DNA from: Helicobacter sp.
GTDB taxonomy: Bacteria > Campylobacterota > Campylobacteria > Campylobacterales > Helicobacteraceae
Direction of reading: 5' to 3'
DNA length: 7,659 bases
Assembly: GCA_029257755.1 (NCBI GenBank)
Contig: JARIAP010000029.1
Span: 1 to 7,659 of the forward strand
In this document: positions 1 to 5,579 of the stretch, piece after piece
Layout: each line of letters starts with the position of its first letter
Numbering within the stretch: the stretch's first letter is position 1
Position numbers and translations under genes: made by a program
Notes under the pieces: generated by a model
Told to the model about the DNA's origin: nothing
Database searches by the model: none
Seen by the model: only the letters and a program-made list of their open reading frames with translations

Positions 1-110
1 ATGGGTAAAATAACATCTCTATATTTACCTTTTACATAAATATCGCGTAATAAATCATCAGCAACGCTCCAAATAAAATTTATAATAGATTGAAAATGTG
101 TGGTATCCAT
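1..110 (-). CDS. hsdM: Type I restriction-modification DNA methyltransferase subunit, N-terminus only (HsdM)
   Basis: On the minus strand an open frame starts with ATG at 108-110 and runs 36 codons off the left edge of the window. The peptide contains FIWSVADDLLRDIYVKGKYR and continues DVILP, which is the N-terminal helical segment typical of HsdM proteins (family usually reads FIW.iAd.LRg....y..vILP.tvLRRLD). HsdM is the adenine methyltransferase and core subunit of a type I R-M complex with HsdS and HsdR; the SAM-binding (NPPF) domain would lie outside the window. A GGAG Shine-Dalgarno sits 6 nt before the ATG (rc of 117-120), which fixes the start. The gene is divergent from pyrC. Truncation is due to the window edge, not visible damage. 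The rest of the locus (hsdS, hsdR) cannot be assessed. Confidence 0.85.
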   Translation of the reverse strand, partial: MDTTHFQSIINFIWSVADDLLRDIYVKGKYRDVILP

Positions 111-141
111 GAAAACTCCATATACAATACAAAAGAGTAAT

Positions 142-150
142 TTTATAATA
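142..150 (-). promoter_or_regulatory. Possible -10 region for hsdM
   Basis: Read on the minus strand, this stretch gives overlapping TATTAT and TATAAA boxes about 32-40 nt upstream of the hsdM start, a reasonable place for a sigma-70 -10 element. The surroundings are so AT-rich that similar boxes arise by chance. A 6-bp inverted repeat, TGCTTA-TTCAT-TAAGCA at 228-244, lies between the two divergent promoters and could be an operator, but nothing more supports that. Confidence 0.3.
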
Positions 151-273
151 TTTTTTGTGTGTTTGGTGTTAAATTATGAGACTAAGATGTTTAATAATTG
201 CCAAATTTTAAATTAAGTTTATATATATGCTTATTCATTAAGCAAATAAAATCTGAATTGACATATAATATTG

Positions 274-282
274 TGATATAAT
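274..282 (+). promoter_or_regulatory. Extended -10 promoter of pyrC
   Basis: TGATATAAT is a perfect extended -10 element (TGnTATAAT), the usual housekeeping promoter core in Helicobacter and Campylobacter, where no -35 box is needed. Transcription would begin near 289, giving a leader of about 40 nt. A TTGACA lies at 258-263, but only 13 bp before the hexamer, too close to act as its -35. The same TGATATAATT decamer occurs in front of hemN. Confidence 0.65.
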
Positions 283-330
283 TTCATGTAGATTCTAAAC
301 ATTATCAAATTATATGTAATAAGGATATTT

Positions 331-1365
331 ATGGATACAGTAATATTACAAAATCCAATTGATATGCACATACATTTAAGACAAGATTCTATGTTAAAAG
401 CGGTATTACCATATACTTCAAAACATTTTAGTGCTTGTCTTGCTATGCCAAATTTAAATCCCCCCCTTATGGATACACAATCAATATTAAATTATAAAAA
501 AGAGATTTTAGATGTAGATAAAAATGTTAAATCCCATTTTATACCAATCATAGCATTATACATACACGATAACTTAACAAAAGAAGAATTGCATAAGGCA
601 CATAAAAATGGAGTTAAGATATTAAAACTTTATCCAAAGGGTTCTACTACAAATTCAAGCAATGGAGTAAGTGAAGTTATTTGCGATAAATTACTTACTT
701 TGTTAGAAGAAGCACAAAAATTAAATATGATTCTAAGTGTGCATGGTGAAAGTGCTGGTTTTAGTATGCAAAGAGAAAAGGATTTTTTACAGATATTTGA
801 AGAATTAGCAACTTCTTTTCCAAGATTAAAAATCATTATAGAGCATCTTAGCGATAGACATTCATTAGAATCTATACACAAATATAATAATCTATTTGGG
901 ACAATTACAATTCACCATATGCTTTTAACGCTTGATGATATTTTAGGTGGTAAATTAAATCCATTTGCTTTTTGTAAGCCTATAGTAAAAACACCGCAAG
1001 ATAGAGATGCTATCCTTGAAGCTGCTTTAAGCGGTGATTCTAAAATTAGTTTTGGTTCTGATAGTGCCCCACACACAATTCAAGCAAAATATGATGGTGC
1101 AGCAGGAATCTTTAGTTCTCCTATATTGCTTGAAGCATTATGTACTATTTTTGCAAAGCACAATAAGTTAGACAACCTACAATCTTTTGTTAGCACAAAT
1201 GCACAAAAAATATATGATATAAACATACCATTTATAAAAGAGATTAAGTTAAAAAAAGAGTCATTTATTTTTGGTGATAATATATCAACAAATAGTGGTG
1301 ATATAAAGGTTTTTTTAGGTGATTGCAATTTGGATTATAAAATTTGTGAAGTAAATATTATTTAA
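331..1365 (+). CDS. pyrC: Dihydroorotase, class II (PyrC)
   Basis: This is the amidohydrolase that interconverts N-carbamoyl-aspartate and dihydroorotate, the third step of de novo pyrimidine synthesis, in the cytoplasm. The expected active-site residues are all visible: the HxH metal ligands and substrate Arg in DMHIHLRQ (H13, H15, R17), Asn in MPN (N41), the lysine carboxylated in this family in KILKLYP (K99), histidines in SVHGE (H138) and EHLSD (H172), and the catalytic Asp in FGSDSAPH (D244, with H248). At 344 residues it matches the length of class II enzymes such as the E. coli one. AAGGA at 321-325, 5 nt before the ATG, supports this start. A run of seven Cs at 460-466 encodes the conserved Pro-Pro after MPN. 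The next gene follows after 25 bp and is probably co-transcribed. Confidence 0.95.
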   Translation: MDTVILQNPIDMHIHLRQDSMLKAVLPYTSKHFSACLAMPNLNPPLMDTQSILNYKKEILDVDKNVKSHFIPIIALYIHDNLTKEELHKAHKNGVKILKLYPKGSTTNSSNGVSEVICDKLLTLLEEAQKLNMILSVHGESAGFSMQREKDFLQIFEELATSFPRLKIIIEHLSDRHSLESIHKYNNLFGTITIHHMLLTLDDILGGKLNPFAFCKPIVKTPQDRDAILEAALSGDSKISFGSDSAPHTIQAKYDGAAGIFSSPILLEALCTIFAKHNKLDNLQSFVSTNAQKIYDINIPFIKEIKLKKESFIFGDNISTNSGDIKVFLGDCNLDYKICEVNII

Positions 1366-1390
1366 TTTTTTTATAATTAATGGAAAAATA

Positions 1391-2695
1391 ATGAAAATTG
1401 TAGATTTATTTTTTTATTTTTGTTTGTGTATAGTTGCCTGTGTTTTATTCTTTGTATTTAATTCAAATAAAGAATTGCATTTTTCTATACCTACATTTGA
1501 TTTAACACAAACAAAAAAGCATGATATATATGAAAAAGAGCAATTGTTGCTTGATGATATAATTATAAAATCCATAGATATAGAGCAAATAGACGATATG
1601 CGTTATCTTGTTAGTTACTTAGGAATAAACAATGAAAATGAACAAAAAATATATGGATTCTTATTTTATCCAAACAAATATAGCACAATTCAAAATGGTA
1701 AATGGCAAAATATATCAACTAATTCAAGAAATAAGAGCGATACTCATATATTATTTACAAAAGATATGTTTAAGAAGGCAACAAAACAAAATATGTATTT
1801 ATTTAATACACCATTTTTTAAAAGAGATGATTCTACTATTTATTTTTTCTTTAACACAAAAATGTTTTCTAAAACAGATTATTCAAAGGCATATATATTT
1901 TCTACTTCATTACATGACATTGTTGAATATTTAGAAGATATAGATTCTAATAAAAAAGATAAACTATTAAATAATGGGAAATCACATATATTTAAATTGT
2001 ATGAAAAACTAGAGTTAAATACACCAGCAAATATAAATGCTTTTTTATCATATAAGCCAATAATAGCCTATACAAATAAAAATGATAAAAATTTTATTTT
2101 ACCATTTTATATTAAAATGATTGATGATATATCTTTTTTTGGAATTTTTGATTCAAAATTTAAATTACAAGACACAATAAAAACAAACAATATATCATAT
2201 ATATCAAATCCACTTATAACACCAATACAAGAAGACTATAGACTATATGATGCAGATAATAATATTTTAGATTCTCATTCATGTATAGCTATATATAATA
2301 ATTTACAAAAAAACAAAGAATCTAAGCTTTATTATCAAATGTGTAGGATAGGAAATGGCACATTAAACCTTGATGAATTAAATATAAGTGATAATATTAT
2401 AGGAAACAATTTTAATGTAACCACATTTAGAAGTTATTTGCTATTAGTATATACAGACAAAGATAATGTTACCTTGAATCTAGCAATATGGAATGGTAAT
2501 GATTTTATAAAGTTAAAAGAAATAGATAGAAATAAAAATGGCAAGATAATTAGTCCAAATATTGTTTCTAATGGAGATTATGCTTATATAGCGTATGCTA
2601 AAGAAACACAAAGCAAAATAAATATTATAACAATAAATGAAACATATATAAAAAACCTAATATCATCTAATGAAATTAATAAATATATGCAATGA
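1391..2695 (+). CDS. Membrane-anchored sialidase-fold protein; candidate Kdo hydrolase large subunit (HP0580-like)
   Basis: Seen directly: a 434-residue protein with one hydrophobic N-terminal span (about residues 6-23) after a Lys, no Cys lipobox, then a long Asn/Ile/Lys-rich soluble part, likely periplasmic. The second half looks like successive beta-propeller blades of the sialidase superfamily: NFILPFYIKM (235-244), SNPLITPI (272-279), LYYQMCRIGNGT (313-324), SYLLLVYTD (348-356), LNLAIWNGNDFIKL (362-375), ISPNIVSNGDYAYIAYA (387-403). Classical Asp boxes (SxDxGxxW) are absent. From memory, H. pylori places pyrC (HP0581) next to HP0580, one of two proteins (HP0579/HP0580) of an inner-membrane Kdo hydrolase that trims lipopolysaccharide. 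Assignment to that family is inference from fold-like spacing and synteny; a generic membrane-anchored propeller protein is the alternative. Only a weak GGAAA precedes the ATG, so coupling to pyrC is plausible. The 3' end overlaps a convergent tiny gene by 20 bp. Confidence 0.5.
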   Translation: MKIVDLFFYFCLCIVACVLFFVFNSNKELHFSIPTFDLTQTKKHDIYEKEQLLLDDIIIKSIDIEQIDDMRYLVSYLGINNENEQKIYGFLFYPNKYSTIQNGKWQNISTNSRNKSDTHILFTKDMFKKATKQNMYLFNTPFFKRDDSTIYFFFNTKMFSKTDYSKAYIFSTSLHDIVEYLEDIDSNKKDKLLNNGKSHIFKLYEKLELNTPANINAFLSYKPIIAYTNKNDKNFILPFYIKMIDDISFFGIFDSKFKLQDTIKTNNISYISNPLITPIQEDYRLYDADNNILDSHSCIAIYNNLQKNKESKLYYQMCRIGNGTLNLDELNISDNIIGNNFNVTTFRSYLLLVYTDKDNVTLNLAIWNGNDFIKLKEIDRNKNGKIISPNIVSNGDYAYIAYAKETQSKINIITINETYIKNLISSNEINKYMQ

Positions 2696-2783
2696 TGTTA
2701 GTTGAACTAGTAAATTTATCTATAACAATCACGCCTACTAGCAATAAAACAGGTATCAAAAGTATTGGCATTAAAGATTTCAT
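2676..2783 (-). CDS. Tiny single-span membrane peptide, 35 residues, paralogue of the gene at 2860-3003
   Basis: An ATG at 2781-2783 (minus) opens a 35-codon frame ending in TAA at 2676-2678. Residues 1-18 (MKSLMPILLIPVLLLVGV) share 12 of 18 positions with the upstream 47-residue peptide, and the leader is also similar (TTGTGAG before each start), so the two arose by duplication. Here the Shine-Dalgarno has decayed to GAGT. After about residue 24 the similarity stops and the tail is polar (DKFTSSTN) rather than the Trp-rich tail of the other copy. The frame overlaps the last 20 bp of the convergent sialidase-like gene. It may be a functional micro-protein or a degenerating truncated copy. Function unknown. 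Confidence 0.5.
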   Translation of the reverse strand: MKSLMPILLIPVLLLVGVIVIDKFTSSTNIIAYIY

Positions 2784-2859
2784 AATTGCACTCACAATCT
2801 TGGTAAAATAAAGTTTATAAAAATACCTAAAATAATGAGAAAAATCATCATTTTAAGGC

Positions 2860-3003
2860 TTATTTTTTTATCTTTTTTTCTTTCCATAAATCCAGCCATT
2901 GTCCAATTGTCAAGTCATAATATAACCATTTAATGATAAAAAACACTGCCACAGCTACCAATAACAAAGCAGGGATAAAGAGTATTGATATTAAAGATTC
3001 CAT
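2860..3003 (-). CDS. Tiny single-span membrane protein, 47 residues, function unknown
   Basis: An ATG at 3001-3003 (minus) starts a 47-codon frame ending in TAA at 2860-2862. A GAGG Shine-Dalgarno lies 7 nt before it, and possible -10 boxes (TATTAT, minus, 3041-3046) are upstream. The peptide has one strong hydrophobic span (about residues 4-25, including SILFIPALLLVAVAV), then an aromatic, amphipathic stretch (KWLYYDLTIGQWLDLW, residues 25-40) and a lysine-rich end (KEKKIKK), which suggests a cytoplasmic C-terminus. The IP..LLL span followed by GQWxDL loosely recalls CcoS/FixS cytochrome oxidase assembly proteins (which have GQFDDL), but no copper-oxidase gene is nearby and the resemblance may be chance. 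A paralogue lies 76 bp downstream. It is oriented against the sialidase-like gene and divergent from ychF. Confidence 0.65.
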   Translation of the reverse strand: MESLISILFIPALLLVAVAVFFIIKWLYYDLTIGQWLDLWKEKKIKK

Positions 3004-3077
3004 GATTTTGCCTCACAATAAGCATGTTTTAAGTGTCTATATAATAACTTTTTCTAACTATTAATTATACAAAATTA

Positions 3078-3086
3078 TGTTAAAAT
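3078..3086 (+). promoter_or_regulatory. Extended -10 promoter of ychF
   Basis: TGTTAAAAT fits the extended -10 pattern TGnTAnAAT. Transcription would begin near 3093, giving a leader of about 30 nt that carries AAGG at 3114-3117, 6 nt before the ychF ATG. The divergent tiny membrane-protein gene starts at 3003, so the space of 120 bp must hold both promoters. Confidence 0.5.
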
Positions 3087-3123
3087 AAGACTTATTATTT
3101 TTAATTTATATATAAGGTATATT

Positions 3124-4224
3124 ATGGGATTATCAATAGGTATTGTAGGATTGCCAAATGTTGGAAAATCAACGACTTTTAATGCTTTAACTAAAGCACA
3201 AAATGCGGAGGCTGCAAACTATCCATTCTGCACAATTGAACCAAATAAGGCACTTGTGCCAGTGCCAGATTTAAGATTAAATGAATTAGCAAAGATAGTA
3301 AATCCACAAAGAATACAACATTCTGTTGTTGAATTTGTAGATATTGCGGGGCTTGTTAGAGGAGCTAGCAAGGGTGAGGGGCTTGGTAATCAATTTTTAG
3401 CAAATATTAAGGAATCTGATATGATTTTACATATTGTTCGTTGTTTTGAAGATTCAAACATAACACATGTAGAGGGTAAAATTGATCCTATAAATGATAT
3501 TGAAATTATTGAGCTAGAATTGTTGTTTGCAGATATAACAACTTTATCAAAAAGAATTGAAAAATTACAAAAAGAAACTAAATCTCAAAAAGGCATAAGC
3601 ACACAATTAGCTATAGCACAAGAATTATTAAAACATCTAGAATCAAACAATCCAGTAAGAACTTTTGCGAAAAAAGATAATGATGATTTTTTGATATTAA
3701 ATAAAGAGTTGAGATTTTTGAGTAACAAGGAAGTTATTTTTGGTGCAAATGTTGATGAAAATGGATTAGAAACGGATAACAATCATGTAAATGCTGTGCG
3801 TGATTATGCTACAAAAAGTGGTGCTATTGCTATTAAATTATGTGCAAAAATAGAAGAAGAAATGGTTGGTATTGATGATGAAGAGAGAAAAGAATTTTTA
3901 ATTTCACTTGGTGCTAATGAAAGTGGTTTGGAACAAATTATAAGAGAAGGCTTCGCAAGACTTGGTCTTATTAGCTATTTTACTGCAGGTGTTAAAGAAG
4001 TTCGTGCATGGACTATAAAAAAGGGTGATAATGCCCCTCGTGCTGCTAGTGTAATACATAAAGATTTTGAAAAAGGTTTTATTCGTGCAGAAACAATTAG
4101 TTATAACGACTTTATTAAATATGGAGGTGAAGCAAAAGCAAAAGAAGCTGGAGCAGTAAGAATTGAGGGAAAAGATTATATAGTGCAGGATGGAGATATA
4201 ATGCACTTTAGATTTAATGTGTAA
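3124..4224 (+). CDS. ychF: Redox-regulated ATPase / OBG-family P-loop protein YchF
   Basis: YchF (OLA1 in eukaryotes) is a universally conserved cytoplasmic Obg-family P-loop protein that prefers ATP and binds ribosomes; it is linked to stress responses and translation fidelity. Visible parts: the P-loop GLPNVGKST (residues 9-17), the switch-I-like NYPFCTIEPN (32-41), the G3 segment DIAGLVRGASKGEGLGNQFL (73-92), a coiled-coil insertion rich in Lys/Glu (about 127-200), the NVDE motif (209-212) that replaces the GTPase NKxD and underlies ATP preference, and a C-terminal TGS domain (about 281-364) with YFTAGVKEVRAWT and a closing DGDIMHFRFNV. The length of 366 residues is normal for the family. 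AAGG 6 nt before the ATG supports the start. It has its own promoter and appears to be a single gene. Confidence 0.97.
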   Translation: MGLSIGIVGLPNVGKSTTFNALTKAQNAEAANYPFCTIEPNKALVPVPDLRLNELAKIVNPQRIQHSVVEFVDIAGLVRGASKGEGLGNQFLANIKESDMILHIVRCFEDSNITHVEGKIDPINDIEIIELELLFADITTLSKRIEKLQKETKSQKGISTQLAIAQELLKHLESNNPVRTFAKKDNDDFLILNKELRFLSNKEVIFGANVDENGLETDNNHVNAVRDYATKSGAIAIKLCAKIEEEMVGIDDEERKEFLISLGANESGLEQIIREGFARLGLISYFTAGVKEVRAWTIKKGDNAPRAASVIHKDFEKGFIRAETISYNDFIKYGGEAKAKEAGAVRIEGKDYIVQDGDIMHFRFNV

Positions 4225-4333
4225 CTCAATAATTATAAAATGAGAATATTATGAATATAATAATAAAAACAACAATAGCTTATGTTTAATAAATTTAAAG
4301 AATATAAGTATATATTAATATTAAGGAAATAAT

Positions 4334-5128
4334 ATGAATCAAAAAATAGAGCTTATGGGACATATAGTAGCTGGTTATCCTAATATGCAATCATGTCTTT
4401 GTGCTGGGACAGGTATTTTAAGAGGTGGGGCTAAATATCTTGAAGTGCAATTTCCATTTTCAGATGGAAATGCAGATGGCTTGTTAATACAAAATGCAAA
4501 TAATTATAGTTTAAAACATGGTTTTGTGCCAAGTCATGGTTTTACTATAATAAATACTTTAGTTAATAATACATCAAAAAATATTATAGCTATGACTTAT
4601 GCAAATGTTGTTTTTAGTTATGGTATAGAAAATTTTGTAAAAGAATTAAAAAAAAGTGGCGCTTATGGCTTAATTGTGCCAGATTTTGTGTTTGGTAGTG
4701 AAGATTTTGGATTAAGAGAACTTTGTAAAAAAGAAGAAATTAATTTTATAGAATTAATAGCACCATCAACATCTCATAAGCGTATAAGAGAAATAGCAAG
4801 TCAAACAAATGCACCATTTTTATATGTAATAGCTAGAAATGGTCTAACAGGAAATCATACAAACATTAGCAGAGAAGTGCTTGATTATATAGAAGATGTA
4901 GCAGAAATATGTGCTTTAGAATCTAAAAATATTATGGTTGGATTTGGAATCAACAATTCAAGTCAAATATCATTGTTATTGCATAAAGTATATGGTGTTG
5001 TTGTGGGAAGTTATTTTGTAGATATAATTAATCAAAATATAGAATCTACAGAATTTATACCTATTATGCAAAAAGCAACACAAAAGTTACTGCAAATTGA
5101 ATCTTTTGCTATAAATGATGAGGTTTAA
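4334..5128 (+). CDS. trpA: Tryptophan synthase alpha chain-like protein (orphan TrpA)
   Basis: TrpA splits indole-3-glycerol phosphate into indole and glyceraldehyde 3-phosphate and normally works in an alpha2-beta2 complex with TrpB. The 264-residue TIM-barrel keeps the two catalytic acids with correct spacing, Glu in YLEVQFPFSD (E37, E. coli E49) and Asp in NADG (D48, E. coli D60). It also keeps YANVVFSYGIENF (89-101), IVPD (114-117), the loop-6 region YVIARNGLTG (164-173) and the phosphate-binding VGFGI (202-206) and GVVVGS (221-226). Two things are unusual: loop 2 reads PFSDGNADGL where the family has PFSDPxADGP, and the N-terminal helix before the first strand is short. No trpB or other trp gene is adjacent. 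AAGGA at 4323-4327, 6 nt before the ATG, supports the start. A promoter is not obvious; TGTTTAATA at 4283-4291 is a weak candidate. Confidence 0.85.
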   Translation: MNQKIELMGHIVAGYPNMQSCLCAGTGILRGGAKYLEVQFPFSDGNADGLLIQNANNYSLKHGFVPSHGFTIINTLVNNTSKNIIAMTYANVVFSYGIENFVKELKKSGAYGLIVPDFVFGSEDFGLRELCKKEEINFIELIAPSTSHKRIREIASQTNAPFLYVIARNGLTGNHTNISREVLDYIEDVAEICALESKNIMVGFGINNSSQISLLLHKVYGVVVGSYFVDIINQNIESTEFIPIMQKATQKLLQIESFAINDEV

Positions 5129-5261
5129 TTTAAAATGTTATTACAAATTAATTTTGGTAGAAAACATTTAACATAAAATAGTATTTAATTTTATTATAAT
5201 TAAAAAATTTTATAAAAAAGTAATAATAATTCTTAATTTAATCTAACTTTAAGCTTTATTA

Positions 5262-5270
5262 TGTTATTCT
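5262..5270 (+). promoter_or_regulatory. Possible extended -10 promoter of the small RNA candidate
   Basis: TGTTATTCT matches TGnTAnnnT, a weak extended -10. It would start a transcript near 5277, right at the first of several strong inverted repeats. The match to TATAAT is only four of six bases, so this is a suggestion that depends on the RNA itself being real. Confidence 0.25.
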
Positions 5271-5273
5271 TTC

Positions 5274-5414
5274 AATGTAATCAATATTACATGATTACGA
5301 GTTCTTAAGCAAAGGTTCTCCTTTGATAGTTTTGGGTTAAATAAGAACATTCTTTCACATTATCTTCCTTTAAAAACTAAGGTTGGTTTTTACCTCCTTA
5401 TGTTGTCTCTTTTT
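5274..5414 (+). ncRNA. Candidate structured small RNA with anti-Shine-Dalgarno motifs
   Basis: The 482-bp space 5129-5610 has no gene-sized frame, but this 140-nt part is less AT-rich than its flanks and densely paired. Seen: ATGTAAT-CAAT-ATTACAT (5275-5292), competing with GTAATC/GATTAC (5277-5282 with 5293-5298); an outer stem GTTCTTA (5301-5307) with TAAGAAC (5342-5348) that encloses a perfect hairpin CAAAGG-TTCT-CCTTTG (5310-5325); a single-stranded pyrimidine tract TCTTCCTTT (5363-5371); and a 3' hairpin (5375-5404) followed by a T-rich tail. Three separate CU-rich words (TTCTCCTTT, TCTTCCTTT, ACCTCCTTA) are complementary to Shine-Dalgarno sequences, as in trans-acting sRNAs of Helicobacter and Gram-positives. 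I do not recognise it as tmRNA, SRP RNA, RNase P RNA or 6S RNA. The strand is not certain: the minus strand has a 28-codon frame (5264-5350). The rest of the space, 5129-5260 and 5415-5539, is very AT-rich with nothing I can name. Confidence 0.4.
5375..5414 (+). terminator. Likely intrinsic terminator of the small RNA candidate
   Basis: AAC (5375-5377) and TAAGG (5378-5382) pair with CCTTA (5396-5400) and GTT (5402-5404); inside, GGT (5385-5387) pairs with ACC (5392-5394) around a TTTT loop. Small bulges break the stem. It is followed by GTCTCTTTTTA, a pyrimidine-rich tail ending in five Ts. The loop side also carries the ACCTCCTT anti-Shine-Dalgarno word, so it could have a regulatory rather than only a terminating role. 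Confidence 0.4.
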
Positions 5415-5539
5415 ATTAAGTTTATAATATTTGTAAAGTATCAATTTGATAAATTAAAATAAAATAATAGTAGATTTATGTTTTCTATCTTTAATAATGT
5501 TGCAAATTATTTATTAATAAATTAAAATATAAAAATTTT

Positions 5540-5553
5540 TGTTATGTGTAACA
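5540..5553 (+). promoter_or_regulatory. CRP/FNR-type inverted repeat upstream of hemN
   Basis: TGTTA-TGTG-TAACA is a perfect 5-4-5 inverted repeat. Its centre (5546.5) is about 40 bp upstream of the start expected from the -10 box at 5574-5579, the position used by class II CRP/FNR-family activators. The 5-4-5 layout matches that family (FNR TTGAT-N4-ATCAA; Campylobacter NssR TTAAC-N4-GTTAA). An oxygen- or nitric-oxide-responsive activator would suit an oxygen-independent heme enzyme. The regulator is not identified and the half-site differs from both examples. Confidence 0.35.
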
Positions 5554-5570
5554 TAAATAAAACTCTGCTT

Positions 5571-5579
5571 TGATATAAT
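5571..5579 (+). promoter_or_regulatory. Extended -10 promoter of hemN
   Basis: TGATATAAT is a perfect extended -10 element, identical to the one before pyrC. Transcription would begin near 5586, leaving a leader of about 25 nt with AAGGAAG at 5596-5602, 8 nt before the hemN ATG. The box is embedded in a perfect inverted repeat (5574-5595). Confidence 0.65.

Noticed and set aside
258..282. TTGACA at 258-263 as the -35 box of the pyrC promoter
   Set aside because: The spacer to TATAAT is only 13 bp; the TGn extension explains the promoter without it.
630..881. Minus-strand open frame inside pyrC (83 codons); similar shadows at 1080-1328, 3585-3782 and 3904-4206
   Set aside because: They lie opposite clearly conserved genes, have no ribosome-binding site or recognisable motif, and their composition is that of reverse-complemented coding sequence.
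1632..1934. Second plus-strand frame within the sialidase-like gene (100 codons)
   Set aside because: It is an out-of-frame shadow of A/T-rich coding sequence with a Lys/Ile-rich random look and no ribosome-binding site.
2792..2851. 19-codon hydrophobic frame between the two tiny membrane genes
   Set aside because: It has no ribosome-binding site, is very short, and hydrophobic frames arise easily in T-rich DNA; kept only as a note.
4225..4250. CTCA...TGAG hairpin after ychF as a terminator
   Set aside because: The stem is only four base pairs with a long A/T loop and no T-run follows.
5274..5414. tmRNA, SRP RNA, RNase P RNA or 6S RNA in the gap before hemN
   Set aside because: There is no tag-peptide frame or CCA end, no SRP GGAAG tetraloop domain, no RNase P core, and the two ends do not pair as in 6S RNA.
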